Source: Oscillospiraceae bacterium (GTDB lineage: Bacteria > Bacillota_A > Clostridia > Oscillospirales > Ruminococcaceae). From it: DNA of 64,000 bases. This document shows, piece after piece, positions 15,433 through 23,994 of this stretch. The position numbers were made by a program, and so were the translations under genes. The first letter of the stretch is position 1, and every line of letters begins with the position of its first letter. The notes beneath the pieces were generated by a model. That model was not told where the DNA came from, did no database searches, and was given only the letters and a program-made list of their open reading frames with translations. The stretch spans positions 1-64,000 of the forward strand of contig SFDQ01000011.1 in the NCBI GenBank assembly GCA_004558145.1, written 5' to 3'.

Positions 15433-16764
15433 TCAGCTTGCCATGCCGTCGTTCCAGGCCTGTGCATACGCCTCGGCAAAGCCCTGTGCGTCGTACTGGC
15501 CTGCCAGCAGGTTTTGCAGGTAACGGCCGGCGTCGTCGCCGGAGAAGCCGGCAGGCTTCTCATTGGTGTAGCCGATGTTCACCGCGTTCTCCAATGCGGC
15601 GTTGACTTCGTCCACGATGTTCGCGGGCGCCCACTCGGCCTGCACGTCCGTAAACGCGCTGGGGGCCTTGGCAACTTCGCTGTACTTCTTCTGGTTTTCG
15701 GCGCTGAACAGGAAGTTCAAAAACTCGATGCACTCTTCCTTGTGCTCGGTGGTGGCGGAGATGGAATAACCGGAGTCCTCCGCGCTCAGCACAACAGGCT
15801 CAGAACCTTCCATGTAAGCGGGGTAGGGGGCGAAACCGATCTTGTCGGCCATATCGGGGTTGGCTTCCAGCACGCTGGAAAGCGCCCACATGCCGTTGCT
15901 GAACATGGCGGTCTTGCCATTTGCAAAGTCCTGCACGCAGTTGTCGTTGGTGGCAGTGAGCACGTCGGCATTGATCAGCCCTTCGCTCTGGAGATCCAGC
16001 ATGTTCTGGGCGAACACTGCCATAGCCCCATCCGGCTCGGCAAAGCGCAGAGCATCCTGGTCGTTGGCCAGCATCGCCTTTTTGCACTCAATGGTGCCCA
16101 GGGTGGATTTGAGATAGCCGTGGGGGATGAACTCGATGAGGTGGCCCAGATGCCATGCCTCGCTGCCGAAGATGAACCAGGGGGTGACGTCCGGCATTTT
16201 CTCTTTGATGGTCTTGAGCATGGTCTCAAATTCGTCCCACTGGGTCGGGAACTCGGTGTAACCCGCCTGAGCGAGGATGTCCTTATTATAGAAGAAGCCC
16301 GCCATCGTCATGTTGGTGCAGATGCGGAACGCCTTGCCCTGGTTGACATCGGTGCAGGCGACCTTCATCTCCGGGCTCATTCGGTCCCAGAACTGGTTCA
16401 GATCGGTCAGATCCATGTATTTCCCTTCATCCACAAACCCCTGCTCATAGGTGGTCATGATGTCGGGCACTTCGTTGGAAGCAAACTTGATCTTGATGAC
16501 ATTGCTCGCATCCTTCTGGTATTCCTGCTCCACAACGATGCGGTCCTGAGAAGCATTGAAGTCCTCAATGATCTCGTTCATCACGTCGATGGTCTCAATC
16601 TTTCCCGTGAACAGCTTGATGTGCACTACTTCATCGTCGGTCGTTCCGGCCGAAGTCTGGCTTCCGCTGCCCGCAGCGGAAGGTGTGCCGCTCTGGCAGC
16701 CAGCCAGCAGACCGCCGGTGAGCAAGAGCGAGAGTGCCAGGGCGGTCGCTTTTTTGATGAACAT
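15433..16764 (-). CDS. Sugar-binding lipoprotein of ABC transporter (family 1)
   Basis: Solute-binding protein of 443 residues. Signal peptide MFIKKATALALSLLLTGGLL is followed by lipobox AGC and a Ser/Gly/Thr linker. MalE-like body: FNASQDRIVVEQEYQKDASN and FYNKDILAQAGYTEFPTQWD. The start at 16764 is chosen because AAAGGA lies 8 nt upstream; an in-frame ATG at 16773 directly abuts that site. First gene of the GH66/GH13 operon and divergent from the YesM/YesN pair, which probably controls it. Ligand expected to be an isomalto-oligosaccharide, linear or cyclic. Confidence 0.92.
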   Translation of the reverse strand: MFIKKATALALSLLLTGGLLAGCQSGTPSAAGSGSQTSAGTTDDEVVHIKLFTGKIETIDVMNEIIEDFNASQDRIVVEQEYQKDASNVIKIKFASNEVPDIMTTYEQGFVDEGKYMDLTDLNQFWDRMSPEMKVACTDVNQGKAFRICTNMTMAGFFYNKDILAQAGYTEFPTQWDEFETMLKTIKEKMPDVTPWFIFGSEAWHLGHLIEFIPHGYLKSTLGTIECKKAMLANDQDALRFAEPDGAMAVFAQNMLDLQSEGLINADVLTATNDNCVQDFANGKTAMFSNGMWALSSVLEANPDMADKIGFAPYPAYMEGSEPVVLSAEDSGYSISATTEHKEECIEFLNFLFSAENQKKYSEVAKAPSAFTDVQAEWAPANIVDEVNAALENAVNIGYTNEKPAGFSGDDAGRYLQNLLAGQYDAQGFAEAYAQAWNDGMAS

Positions 16765-16826
16765 TTTCTTCATCCTTTCGTTGGCAAAAGTTTGTGGTGA
16801 ACCGAGAAGTACTTCCTTCTGACTTC

Positions 16827-16835
16827 ATTGTATCA
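16827..16835 (-). promoter_or_regulatory. Extended -10 promoter of the alpha-glucan operon
   Basis: Minus strand TG-n-TACAAT (-10 at 16827-16832) with no good -35, a shape that fits a promoter needing an activator such as the divergent YesN-type regulator. Confidence 0.5.
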
Positions 16836-16969
16836 TCCGCAAATTCAGGATAAATACCCAGTTTTTTTGATTCGATTCCTCGTTTTTTATATCCCTCAAA
16901 CAAACCTTGCCTTTCTTTTTTCTGTCGTGCATAATAATCATGAATCAAAAATCAGAGGGGGCGGGGCGG

Positions 16970-18769
16970 ATGAGATCACTGCGGAATCTTTCTCTCAAAA
17001 TGCAGATCGTTGTGGCGGTCTGTTTTGTGAATCTGGCAGTGATCGTTCTTGTTTCTTATGGGAATTACCACTGGTATTCCACGCAGCTGACCGATCAGAC
17101 CATGGAGCAGACGCAGCAGGTCATCGAACAGGCCGGCTCCAACATCAACACGTATATCAATGAATTATACCGCCTGACCCTCACGCCCTATTACAATGAT
17201 GAGCTGCTGCATGTGCTGGGGCAAACCGCCTCTTCTGCACAGCAGCAGCTGGAGTTCAACCGGGTGGTGGAGGGCTTCCTCTCCTCGGTCATGAGCCTGC
17301 CGCGCAGTGAGATACTGCGCGTGTATATTATGAACGACAACGCGCTGTATTCCTATACGCGCACTCCTTATGAAATGGCGGAATACAGCAGCTATCTGGA
17401 GAGCGACTGGTACAAACAGGCCTGCGCCACCACCGATCCGCTGATGCTCCCGCCGCGGCTGGAACGGGTCTACGGGGACAACCTGACCCCCATTTTTTCG
17501 GTCGTGCGCCAGCTGCGCAGCAAAGAGGACAACAACATCACCCTGGGCGTGGTGAAGGTGGATGCCGACTACACCGGCATCCGCAGTATCTGCGACAAGG
17601 TGGACCTCAACGCCGGCGGCTCTCTGCTCATCGTCAACGAGCAGGATCAGATCCTGTATTCTTCCGGCGCGCTGCTTCAGGAACTGGATGCGGAGGACGT
17701 GCAGGCTATCGTGGCATATACCCAGGACGATCTTTTCACCTCAGATCAGGGAAACTACATCGTGAATCGTTTCGTGCTCCCGGACTGTGGCATCACCCTT
17801 CTGGCCGTCCACTCCTATGCCGCCCTCATGCGGCCGCTCCAGGAAAACCTGGTGAAAACCGTTCTGCTTGCGCTGGGCAGCATGTTGTTTGCGGCTGCGC
17901 TGATCGTTTTTGTGGTCGCGCGCTTCCTGCGGCCTCTGTTTGATATCATCCGCCTGATGCATGCCGTGGAGGGCGGCGACCTTCAGGTCCGTGCCCAGGT
18001 GCGCTCCCATAACGAGATCGGGTATCTGGCGGAATCCTTCAACGACATGGCGGGCGCCCTCAGCTCCATGATACAGAGAAACACCCTGTTGGCCCAGGAA
18101 GTGTATCGTGCCCAGTATCTGAGCAAAGAGGCGCAATACAACTCTCTGTGCAGCCAGATCAAGCCCCATTTTCTTTATAATGTGCTGAACACCATCAGCC
18201 TGCTGATCAAATGCGGCGAATACAAAACCGCCATCCGCTCGGTGGAGGATCTCTCATACTACCTGGGCGGCATCATGAACGTGGATCAGGACATCACCAT
18301 CCGCCGGGAGCTGAACATCTGCCAGGCCTATCTCGACCTGATCCAGCTGCGCTATCAGGACAGGCTGACCTATTCCATCCAGGTGGATGAGGCCCTGCTG
18401 GACCGCAAGATCCCATCGCTCACCCTGCAGCCGCTGATCGAAAACGCCGTCAAGTATGCTTGCGAGCCCCGGCGGCAGGCGACTCACATCGATGTCGCCT
18501 CCCATTTGGAGGAAAATATGCTTCGACTGTGCGTCACAGACAACGGCCCCGGCATCGACGAAGCCACGCTTGAGAAAATCCGGCGCAGCATGCAGCAGCC
18601 GGACACTGCGCCAAGCGCGGGCGATGGCGGCAAGGGCAGCATCGGCATCATCAACATCTGCAAGCGTCTGCAGCTGCGATACGGAAAAGAGGCGGCCCTG
18701 CTCATTGACACCTCTCCGCAGGGGACCACCGTCTCCCTAATGATCCCGCTGCCTTGTGAAGGAGAATAA
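16970..18769 (+). CDS. YesM-type sensor histidine kinase
   Basis: Membrane sensor kinase of 599 residues. An N-terminal membrane segment (MQIVVAVCFVNLAVIVLVSY) is followed by an extracellular sensor of about 260 residues, a second membrane segment (VLLALGSMLFAAALIVFVVA) and HAMP. The His_kinase domain has QIKPHFLYNVLN (His400) and HATPase motifs LQPLIENAVKYA and TDNGPGID. ATG 16970 sits after a purine-rich GAGGGGG site; the upstream ATGs in frame lack one. It is paired with the AraC-type response regulator 2 nt downstream and divergent from the dextran-type ABC/GH66 operon, so it probably senses extracellular alpha-glucan or the loaded binding protein. Confidence 0.92.
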   Translation: MRSLRNLSLKMQIVVAVCFVNLAVIVLVSYGNYHWYSTQLTDQTMEQTQQVIEQAGSNINTYINELYRLTLTPYYNDELLHVLGQTASSAQQQLEFNRVVEGFLSSVMSLPRSEILRVYIMNDNALYSYTRTPYEMAEYSSYLESDWYKQACATTDPLMLPPRLERVYGDNLTPIFSVVRQLRSKEDNNITLGVVKVDADYTGIRSICDKVDLNAGGSLLIVNEQDQILYSSGALLQELDAEDVQAIVAYTQDDLFTSDQGNYIVNRFVLPDCGITLLAVHSYAALMRPLQENLVKTVLLALGSMLFAAALIVFVVARFLRPLFDIIRLMHAVEGGDLQVRAQVRSHNEIGYLAESFNDMAGALSSMIQRNTLLAQEVYRAQYLSKEAQYNSLCSQIKPHFLYNVLNTISLLIKCGEYKTAIRSVEDLSYYLGGIMNVDQDITIRRELNICQAYLDLIQLRYQDRLTYSIQVDEALLDRKIPSLTLQPLIENAVKYACEPRRQATHIDVASHLEENMLRLCVTDNGPGIDEATLEKIRRSMQQPDTAPSAGDGGKGSIGIINICKRLQLRYGKEAALLIDTSPQGTTVSLMIPLPCEGE

Positions 18770-18771
18770 AC

Positions 18772-20337
18772 ATGTATCACACGATGATCGTTGATGACGA
18801 ACCGCTGATGCGAACTTATCTGGTCCAAAGCATCCCGGCGTTTTCTGCCCTGTTCGATGTTTCCGCAGCTGCAAAAGACGGTCTTGAGGCAATGGAGCTG
18901 CTGAAAAAGGTCTCCGTTGATGTGGTGATAACCGACATAAAAATGCCGGAAGTGGACGGCCTGTCCCTTGCAAAGCACATTCACGAAAATTACCCCGGCA
19001 TCACGGTCATCATCATTTCCGGCTTCAGCGATTTTGAGTATGCACAAAAGGCCATCCGCTACAACGTAAAAGATTATCTGCTCAAGCCCCTGGTGGACAA
19101 GACCCTCATCGACCTGCTGGACGCTCTCGCTGCGCGTTTTGAGCAGGAGCAGGGCACCGCCCGTTTCCGAATGGCCGGACCTGGCGCAAAGCAGGACTCT
19201 CTCCGCCATCGGCTGCTCTGCGCGTTTTTGGAAGAGGACACGGAGCGCGCATACCATTTATACCGTGAGCTGCGGAAAGAAGGGCATTCTTTCATGGGGC
19301 CGTTCGCCTGCATCGCAAAGTTCCAGTGCCTTTACTCCGCTTCTTCGTCGTCGCTTGCTCTTCACATGCTTCTGGATGGGGCGTGCCCGCAGTTCGGATG
19401 GATCATCCTGTGCGAAAAGGACGGTTCCGTCTGTCTGCTGGCTGATGCGTGCAGCGAGATGGACCTGGAAACAGAGCTTGGCCGGCTGTATCGCACACTG
19501 CTGCGCGAGAGCGCAAAAGATCTCTTTGTCCCCATCGATTGCCGCTGCGGAAAAATCGTGACGGATCCGTTTCAGCTTTCCGCCTCCTACAACAGTCTGG
19601 AAGAGACCCTGCCTCTGCCATTGGCAAAGGCCCAAGGGCCGTTTTTTCATTCCCACATCTCCCAATACCGTCACGCACTGGACCGGATCGAAAAATACCG
19701 CGATCAGCTGGCGTACGACCTGCTGGGAAATGCCCAGGAACACTGGTACGCCGACTTGAAAAGTCTGTGCCTTGCCTTTGGCGTTCCCCTGACAGGGGAT
19801 CGTCTCTGGCGCTGCGCCTCTTATATTCTGGCCGCTCTCCCCGCCGGTGACGCTTACACGGAAGAAGGCCGACAGCGCTCCCTGGAAGATCTGGCTGTTC
19901 AGTGCAAAAATGCGGTCCGTCCCTTCACTCCCGACGAGTTCGCAGAGGCTCTGCTCGCATGGCTTCGCCTTCTGTTCGGCCAAACGGCGCTGGACGGCGG
20001 GTTGAGCCCCGTGATCCTGCAGGCAAAAGAATACATCGCCCGCAATTATCAGTCGAACATCTCTTTGTCGGATGTGGCCGAGCACTGTTCCGTGAGCAGC
20101 AGCTATCTGAGCGATCTTTTTCACAAACAGCTGAGCATCTCCTATTTGAAATACATCACAGCTTTGCGTATGGAACAAGCGGCAAAGCTGCTGAAAAGCC
20201 ATCCGGACATGCGTGTTTTTGAGGTCGCCACCCAAACCGGTTTTTTATCCGACAAACATTTCATCTCCGTTTTCAAAAAGTACTATGGCGTTTCTCCCGC
20301 CATGTATCAGAAATCTCAGGCCGAGCGCGGGTCCTGA
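18772..20337 (+). CDS. YesN-type response regulator (receiver plus AraC HTH)
   Basis: Response regulator of 521 residues. The receiver (residues 1-120) has VDDEP, phospho-acceptor Asp55 (VITDIKMP) and DYLLKPL. A middle region of about 280 residues is unassigned. The C-terminal AraC domain has VAEHCSVSSSYLSDLFHKQ and VATQTGFLSDKHFISVFKK. AAGGAG lies 7 nt before the ATG; the site overlaps the kinase stop. It is phosphorylated by the kinase encoded just before it and likely activates the divergent binding-protein/permease/GH66/GH13 operon. Confidence 0.92.
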   Translation: MYHTMIVDDEPLMRTYLVQSIPAFSALFDVSAAAKDGLEAMELLKKVSVDVVITDIKMPEVDGLSLAKHIHENYPGITVIIISGFSDFEYAQKAIRYNVKDYLLKPLVDKTLIDLLDALAARFEQEQGTARFRMAGPGAKQDSLRHRLLCAFLEEDTERAYHLYRELRKEGHSFMGPFACIAKFQCLYSASSSSLALHMLLDGACPQFGWIILCEKDGSVCLLADACSEMDLETELGRLYRTLLRESAKDLFVPIDCRCGKIVTDPFQLSASYNSLEETLPLPLAKAQGPFFHSHISQYRHALDRIEKYRDQLAYDLLGNAQEHWYADLKSLCLAFGVPLTGDRLWRCASYILAALPAGDAYTEEGRQRSLEDLAVQCKNAVRPFTPDEFAEALLAWLRLLFGQTALDGGLSPVILQAKEYIARNYQSNISLSDVAEHCSVSSSYLSDLFHKQLSISYLKYITALRMEQAAKLLKSHPDMRVFEVATQTGFLSDKHFISVFKKYYGVSPAMYQKSQAERGS

Positions 20338-20385
20338 ACAGCCTGGGGGCTGCCCGCGGTCCAAACCAAACGGAAGGGGAGCCAG

Positions 20386-20413
20386 AACGCTTTTGCCTTT
20401 TTGCAAAAGCGTT
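20386..20413 (+). terminator. Hairpin after YesN gene
   Basis: 11-bp stem AACGCTTTTGC with complement and a 6-nt loop; no U tract. It precedes the true terminator at 20448. Confidence 0.5.
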
Positions 20414-20447
20414 CATCCAAGCAGCCTTCTTTCAGGCTGACACAACA

Positions 20448-20485
20448 AAAAAGCGGCGTGAACGTTGCTCTTCACGCCGCTTTTT
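20448..20485 (+). terminator. Bidirectional terminator between YesN and GH42 genes
   Basis: Perfect 15-bp stem AAAAAGCGGCGTGAA with complement, ending TTTTT on both strands. The remaining part of the 315-nt gap (20338-20652) shows no gene. Confidence 0.85.
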
Positions 20486-20652
20486 GTCATTTTTTCTGTT
20501 GAAGGGGCCGCTGGCCAGCAATTCCTTCCGGCAAGCGGCTCGGGGGAGAGGGCCCCCGTCCGTCTTTTTGCATGATGCCTTCGGCGGCTTCATCCCGCTT
20601 TGGCCAGCGATTTGCGCTCCTTCGCCGTCAACGACGCCTGCCCCCCGGCAAG

Positions 20653-22602
20653 TCACAGAACGGCCCCGCCGTTCAAGGCCACCGTCTGGAAAGGCTCCAG
20701 CGTTTCACCAAACACCTCGCAGGGGAACTCGTTGTGATTGATGACGAACCGCACCGGGCCGTCCTTTCCCTGGCGCACCACCGTTTCCACACCGTCGGGC
20801 AGCGCCAGCGGCGTCAGCCCCGCCTGCTTCATGATCTCGTCCATGACCTGTGCCAGCCCCTCCGGTTCCAGGCAGGCGCCGATGTACCAGGCCTTGCCTT
20901 TTCCGTAGTCATTGCAGGTGACCGCGCTGTACTGGCGGTAGAAGGGGTCGCTGTACCGCAGCACCGTCCGCACGCCGGGGCGGGGCTGCAGCATATCGCG
21001 GAACGCGCCTGCCCGGGCGGAGAACTCACCCTCCAGCACAAAGCAGTCCCGCTGCTGCACGCTCTCGGTCTCGCACACCCGCACTCCCAGCAGGTCGTCC
21101 AGGTCCACCGGCAGCGCGCGCCCCGGAACAAGGTTGTTGTCCCGGTCCTTGACGGAGGTGCGGCAGGTCACCGCCACGATGCCGCCGCCCGCCGCGAACT
21201 CCTTCAGCCGCCGGGCAAACCCGGGGTCGCTCACGATCATGGAGGGCACCAGCACCAGCGAGTATTTTGAAAAATCACGGCGCGCAGGGATGACGTCCAC
21301 CATCTGTCCGGCCCGGAACAGCGCCCCGTGGAGCTTTTTCATCTCCTGTTCGCAGTCCATCACCGCGCTCTGCCGCTGGATGCGGAAGGAGGCCAGCGAG
21401 TCGAAATCGTACAAAATGGCCGCGTCGGCCTGCACCGGGCCGGTGAGCAGGTCCTCCCGGCACCGCACCTCGCGGAAAAACTTCTGCGCTTCAAAATACC
21501 GCCTGCCGGGAACGTCTTCAGGGTCCAGCAGGCCGTAGCAGAACTGCTCCGCCCCTTTGGCCGCACCCCGATAGCGGAAATACAAAAGCCCCTCGCAGCC
21601 GCGCAGCGCCGCCTGCCAACTCCACATTTCCGCCTGCCCGGGCCGGGGCAGAAAACCGGTGACATCGTGCCCCTGTGCGCCCATGATGGCTTCGGTCACC
21701 CAGAAATTTTCGCCCCGCAGGCCCCGGATATAGTCCAGCCCAAAGGCGATCTCGCCCGGAGGCAGCGGTTTTTCCTGCCCGCCCCAGACGGGGTAATTGT
21801 TGTAGGCCACACGGTCCAGCTGCTTCGCCACCCGGGAGTAGTCCGCGTGTTTCCCCAGCCCGCCACCGGGGAAATCGTGCATCACCGTCACGCCGGGGAT
21901 CTCCCGGCGCAGGATCTGCGCCTGCTCTTCGGCGAAGGCGACGATCTTTTCCGAGCAGAACCGCTCCCACTCCAGCCGAAGCGCGGGATTGTGGGTGGTG
22001 ATGGTGGGCAGCGGCAGGCCGATCTCGGAAAAATCGTTGTACTGCTGGCTCCAGAACACAGTGCCGAAGGTCTCGTTCAGCTGCCGGATGTCCCCTCCGA
22101 ACCTCTTTTCCAGAAAACGCTGAAAAGCCTCCCGGCACTGCGGGCACCAGCACACGTCGCTTCCCTCGTGGCCCAGCTCGTTGTCGATCTGCCAGGCGAT
22201 GATCGCCGGCTCGTCCCGGTAGTGCCGCGCCAGCGCCGTCACCACCTTGCGGCAGCGCTCCCGGTAAACAGCGCTGCTCATGCAGCAGACGTGCCGGCCG
22301 CCGTAGGCACGGGGTACGCCGTTTTCAAACTGCGAGAGGGTCTCGGGCCAGCGGCGCACCAGCCAGGCCGGGGGCGCGGCGGTGGGCGTTCCGTAAATGA
22401 TTTTCAGCCCTTTTTCCCTGGCCCGTTCGATCACGTGATCAAAGAACGAGAAGTCGAAGCGGTCCTCTTCCGGCTCCACGATGTGCCAGCCGAACTCCCC
22501 GATGCGGATGGTGTTCGCGCCCAGCGCAACAATGCGTTCCAGGTCCCGGTCCAGCCAGTCCGCCGGCCACTGTTCGGGATAATAGTCCACACCCAGTATC
22601 AT
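20653..22602 (-). CDS. Beta-galactosidase, GH42
   Basis: Cytoplasmic GH42 beta-galactosidase of 649 residues. GVDYYPEQWP opens the barrel. Acid/base Glu142 lies in AWQIDNELGHEG and nucleophile Glu304 in FWVTEAIMG. Cys106, Cys151, Cys153 and Cys156 (CWCPQC) fit the usual zinc site. Trimerisation-domain and C-terminal beta domains are present, giving normal length. ATG 22602 has AAGGAGG 8 nt upstream; the ATG at 22626 does not. Only 36 nt separate the start from a terminator hairpin, leaving no room for its own promoter after the hairpin. Probably trims galactosides such as beta-galacto-oligosaccharides released from host or plant glycans. Confidence 0.93.
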   Translation of the reverse strand: MILGVDYYPEQWPADWLDRDLERIVALGANTIRIGEFGWHIVEPEEDRFDFSFFDHVIERAREKGLKIIYGTPTAAPPAWLVRRWPETLSQFENGVPRAYGGRHVCCMSSAVYRERCRKVVTALARHYRDEPAIIAWQIDNELGHEGSDVCWCPQCREAFQRFLEKRFGGDIRQLNETFGTVFWSQQYNDFSEIGLPLPTITTHNPALRLEWERFCSEKIVAFAEEQAQILRREIPGVTVMHDFPGGGLGKHADYSRVAKQLDRVAYNNYPVWGGQEKPLPPGEIAFGLDYIRGLRGENFWVTEAIMGAQGHDVTGFLPRPGQAEMWSWQAALRGCEGLLYFRYRGAAKGAEQFCYGLLDPEDVPGRRYFEAQKFFREVRCREDLLTGPVQADAAILYDFDSLASFRIQRQSAVMDCEQEMKKLHGALFRAGQMVDVIPARRDFSKYSLVLVPSMIVSDPGFARRLKEFAAGGGIVAVTCRTSVKDRDNNLVPGRALPVDLDDLLGVRVCETESVQQRDCFVLEGEFSARAGAFRDMLQPRPGVRTVLRYSDPFYRQYSAVTCNDYGKGKAWYIGACLEPEGLAQVMDEIMKQAGLTPLALPDGVETVVRQGKDGPVRFVINHNEFPCEVFGETLEPFQTVALNGGAVL

Positions 22603-22638
22603 TTTGACTGCCTCCTTTTTTCGCACTGAAACAAAACA

Positions 22639-22669
22639 AAGAGCCTGTTGAAGCGCTCAACAGGCTCTT
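22639..22669 (-). terminator. Rho-independent terminator after ferredoxin gene
   Basis: 13-bp stem AAGAGCCTGTTGA with its complement, followed on the minus strand by TTTGTTTTGTTT. It stands between the ferredoxin gene and GH42. Confidence 0.8.
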
Positions 22670-22693
22670 GGCCGCCTCAAAGAGAGGGGGCCG

Positions 22694-23557
22694 TCACGCT
22701 TTCGGCGTCGGATAGGCGCCCTTTTCGCCCACGATCATGGTCGAGTTCTGCCGGGAGAGCTGCTCGCAGGTGTATTCGTGGATGCCCTCGGCGGGCCGGC
22801 GGACCATCTTGAGGACCTTCGCCTCGCAGGTGGAGACGCAGACGCCGCAGCCCATGCACTTTTTCTCGTCCACGCGGGTGCCGCTCTCGGTGCGCTGGAT
22901 GGCGCCGAAGGGGCAGCGGGTCAGGCAGGTGCCGCAATCGGTGCAGCCGTCGCCGGTCTTGCGGCAGACGAACCCCGACGGGCGGACGAAGGGGATGTCG
23001 TACCGCAGCTTGAGGTACATCGGCACGCAGGCTTTCCGGTCGCAGTTGCACAGCACATACATCTTGCGGCCCTGGGGCTTGGAAACACACATCATCTGAT
23101 GCACCAGTCCGGCCTTTTCCGTCTCCTCCAGACATTTGATGATCTCGCTGGCGGGGAGCCAGGGCGAGTTGGAATACTTGGTCACCGTGTCGTCCAGGGA
23201 GGTGACCTCCGAAATGAACATGCAGGTGGCCCGGGGAACGCCCGGGTCGGTCTGGCGGAAGGACTTGCAGGAGCAGGGCCAGATGCGGCCCACCTTCGCC
23301 CGCTTGATCAGTTCGAGGATGCTCTCATAGGGCATGATCTCGTTGCCCTGAGACAGTGAGCCGTCGTGGGGCACAACAAAGCCCGCATAGTACGAGCAGA
23401 AGAAGTTATAGAGAGCCTTGAGGGGCTTGCCCCAGAAGGGGTGTTCCGTGGCGGCGCCCCACTTCAGCAGAAAGTCCAGCGAGCGGACCTCGCAATAGCC
23501 TCCGAAATAGTGGACCAGCTTCGAATCGATGCGGTCCAGAACATCCTGGTATGTCAC
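22694..23557 (-). CDS. 4Fe-4S ferredoxin-domain protein
   Basis: Iron-sulfur protein of 287 residues. The C-terminal part has two 4Fe-4S motifs, CTDCGTCLTRCPFGAI and CMGCGVCVSTCEAKVL. The N-terminal 190 residues carry further Cys groups (WPCSCKSFRQ, ATCMFISE, LCNCDRKAC) of the kind found in ferredoxin-family proteins with an extra N-terminal cluster domain. Start GTG 23557 has AAAGGAGGG upstream and overlaps the stop of the preceding gene as GTGA. It is soluble; the upstream small membrane protein may dock it to the membrane. Electron partner and reaction are not known, and no oxidoreductase is encoded beside it. Confidence 0.8.
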   Translation of the reverse strand: MTYQDVLDRIDSKLVHYFGGYCEVRSLDFLLKWGAATEHPFWGKPLKALYNFFCSYYAGFVVPHDGSLSQGNEIMPYESILELIKRAKVGRIWPCSCKSFRQTDPGVPRATCMFISEVTSLDDTVTKYSNSPWLPASEIIKCLEETEKAGLVHQMMCVSKPQGRKMYVLCNCDRKACVPMYLKLRYDIPFVRPSGFVCRKTGDGCTDCGTCLTRCPFGAIQRTESGTRVDEKKCMGCGVCVSTCEAKVLKMVRRPAEGIHEYTCEQLSRQNSTMIVGEKGAYPTPKA

Positions 23558-23901
23558 AGCCGCTCCCTCCTTTCGATCTCCGCGCGGAATTTCTCCGTCC
23601 AATACTCATGGGAATTCAGCACCCACAGATGGTGCAGCGGGGCAAAGTCGGGATGTTTCTGATTGAAGTGCTCGATGTAGGGGTCCTTGCAGGCGATCAT
23701 ATACTCAAAGTCCGCCAGGACCTGTTTGAGCTGCTCGGTGGGATACTGGCGGTAGTGCACATGCCGCTTGAACTCCACCCGCCGCCGGTGCTCCCAGCAG
23801 TGGGCCACGATGGAAAAGAAACCCACGATCACCGAAAGCACCACGATGTTCCACAAGGACAGTTTGATCCGGCCGTTTTCCGTTGTGCGGATCTTGCTCA
23901 T
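23554..23901 (-). CDS. Small membrane-anchored protein of unknown function
   Basis: 115 residues with one membrane segment (LWNIVVLSVIVGFFSIVAHC, about residues 16-35), followed by a His- and Arg-rich soluble tail (HCWEHRRRVEFKRHVHYRQY, then HFNQKHPDFAPLHHLWVLNS). I do not recognise the family. The stop overlaps the ferredoxin start by 4 nt, so the two are translationally coupled and probably work as a pair. GGGAGG lies upstream of ATG 23901. The many His residues and a Cys could bind metal or heme, but that is only a suggestion. Confidence 0.7.
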   Translation of the reverse strand: MSKIRTTENGRIKLSLWNIVVLSVIVGFFSIVAHCWEHRRRVEFKRHVHYRQYPTEQLKQVLADFEYMIACKDPYIEHFNQKHPDFAPLHHLWVLNSHEYWTEKFRAEIERRERL

Positions 23902-23931
23902 CTCAGAACGCCTCCCTCTTTGGTTTGCAGT

Positions 23932-23945
23932 TTCAGTATACTGAA
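23932..23945. promoter_or_regulatory. Perfect 14-bp palindrome upstream of the membrane protein/ferredoxin pair
   Basis: TTCAGTATACTGAA; its centre TATACT could be the -10 of the minus-strand promoter, so a repressor binding here would block transcription. No good -35 is visible. Confidence 0.5.
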
Positions 23946-23994
23946 TGCCGGCCCAAAAAGGGGATGCACATTTTTTACTATTAATCTGTTTTTT

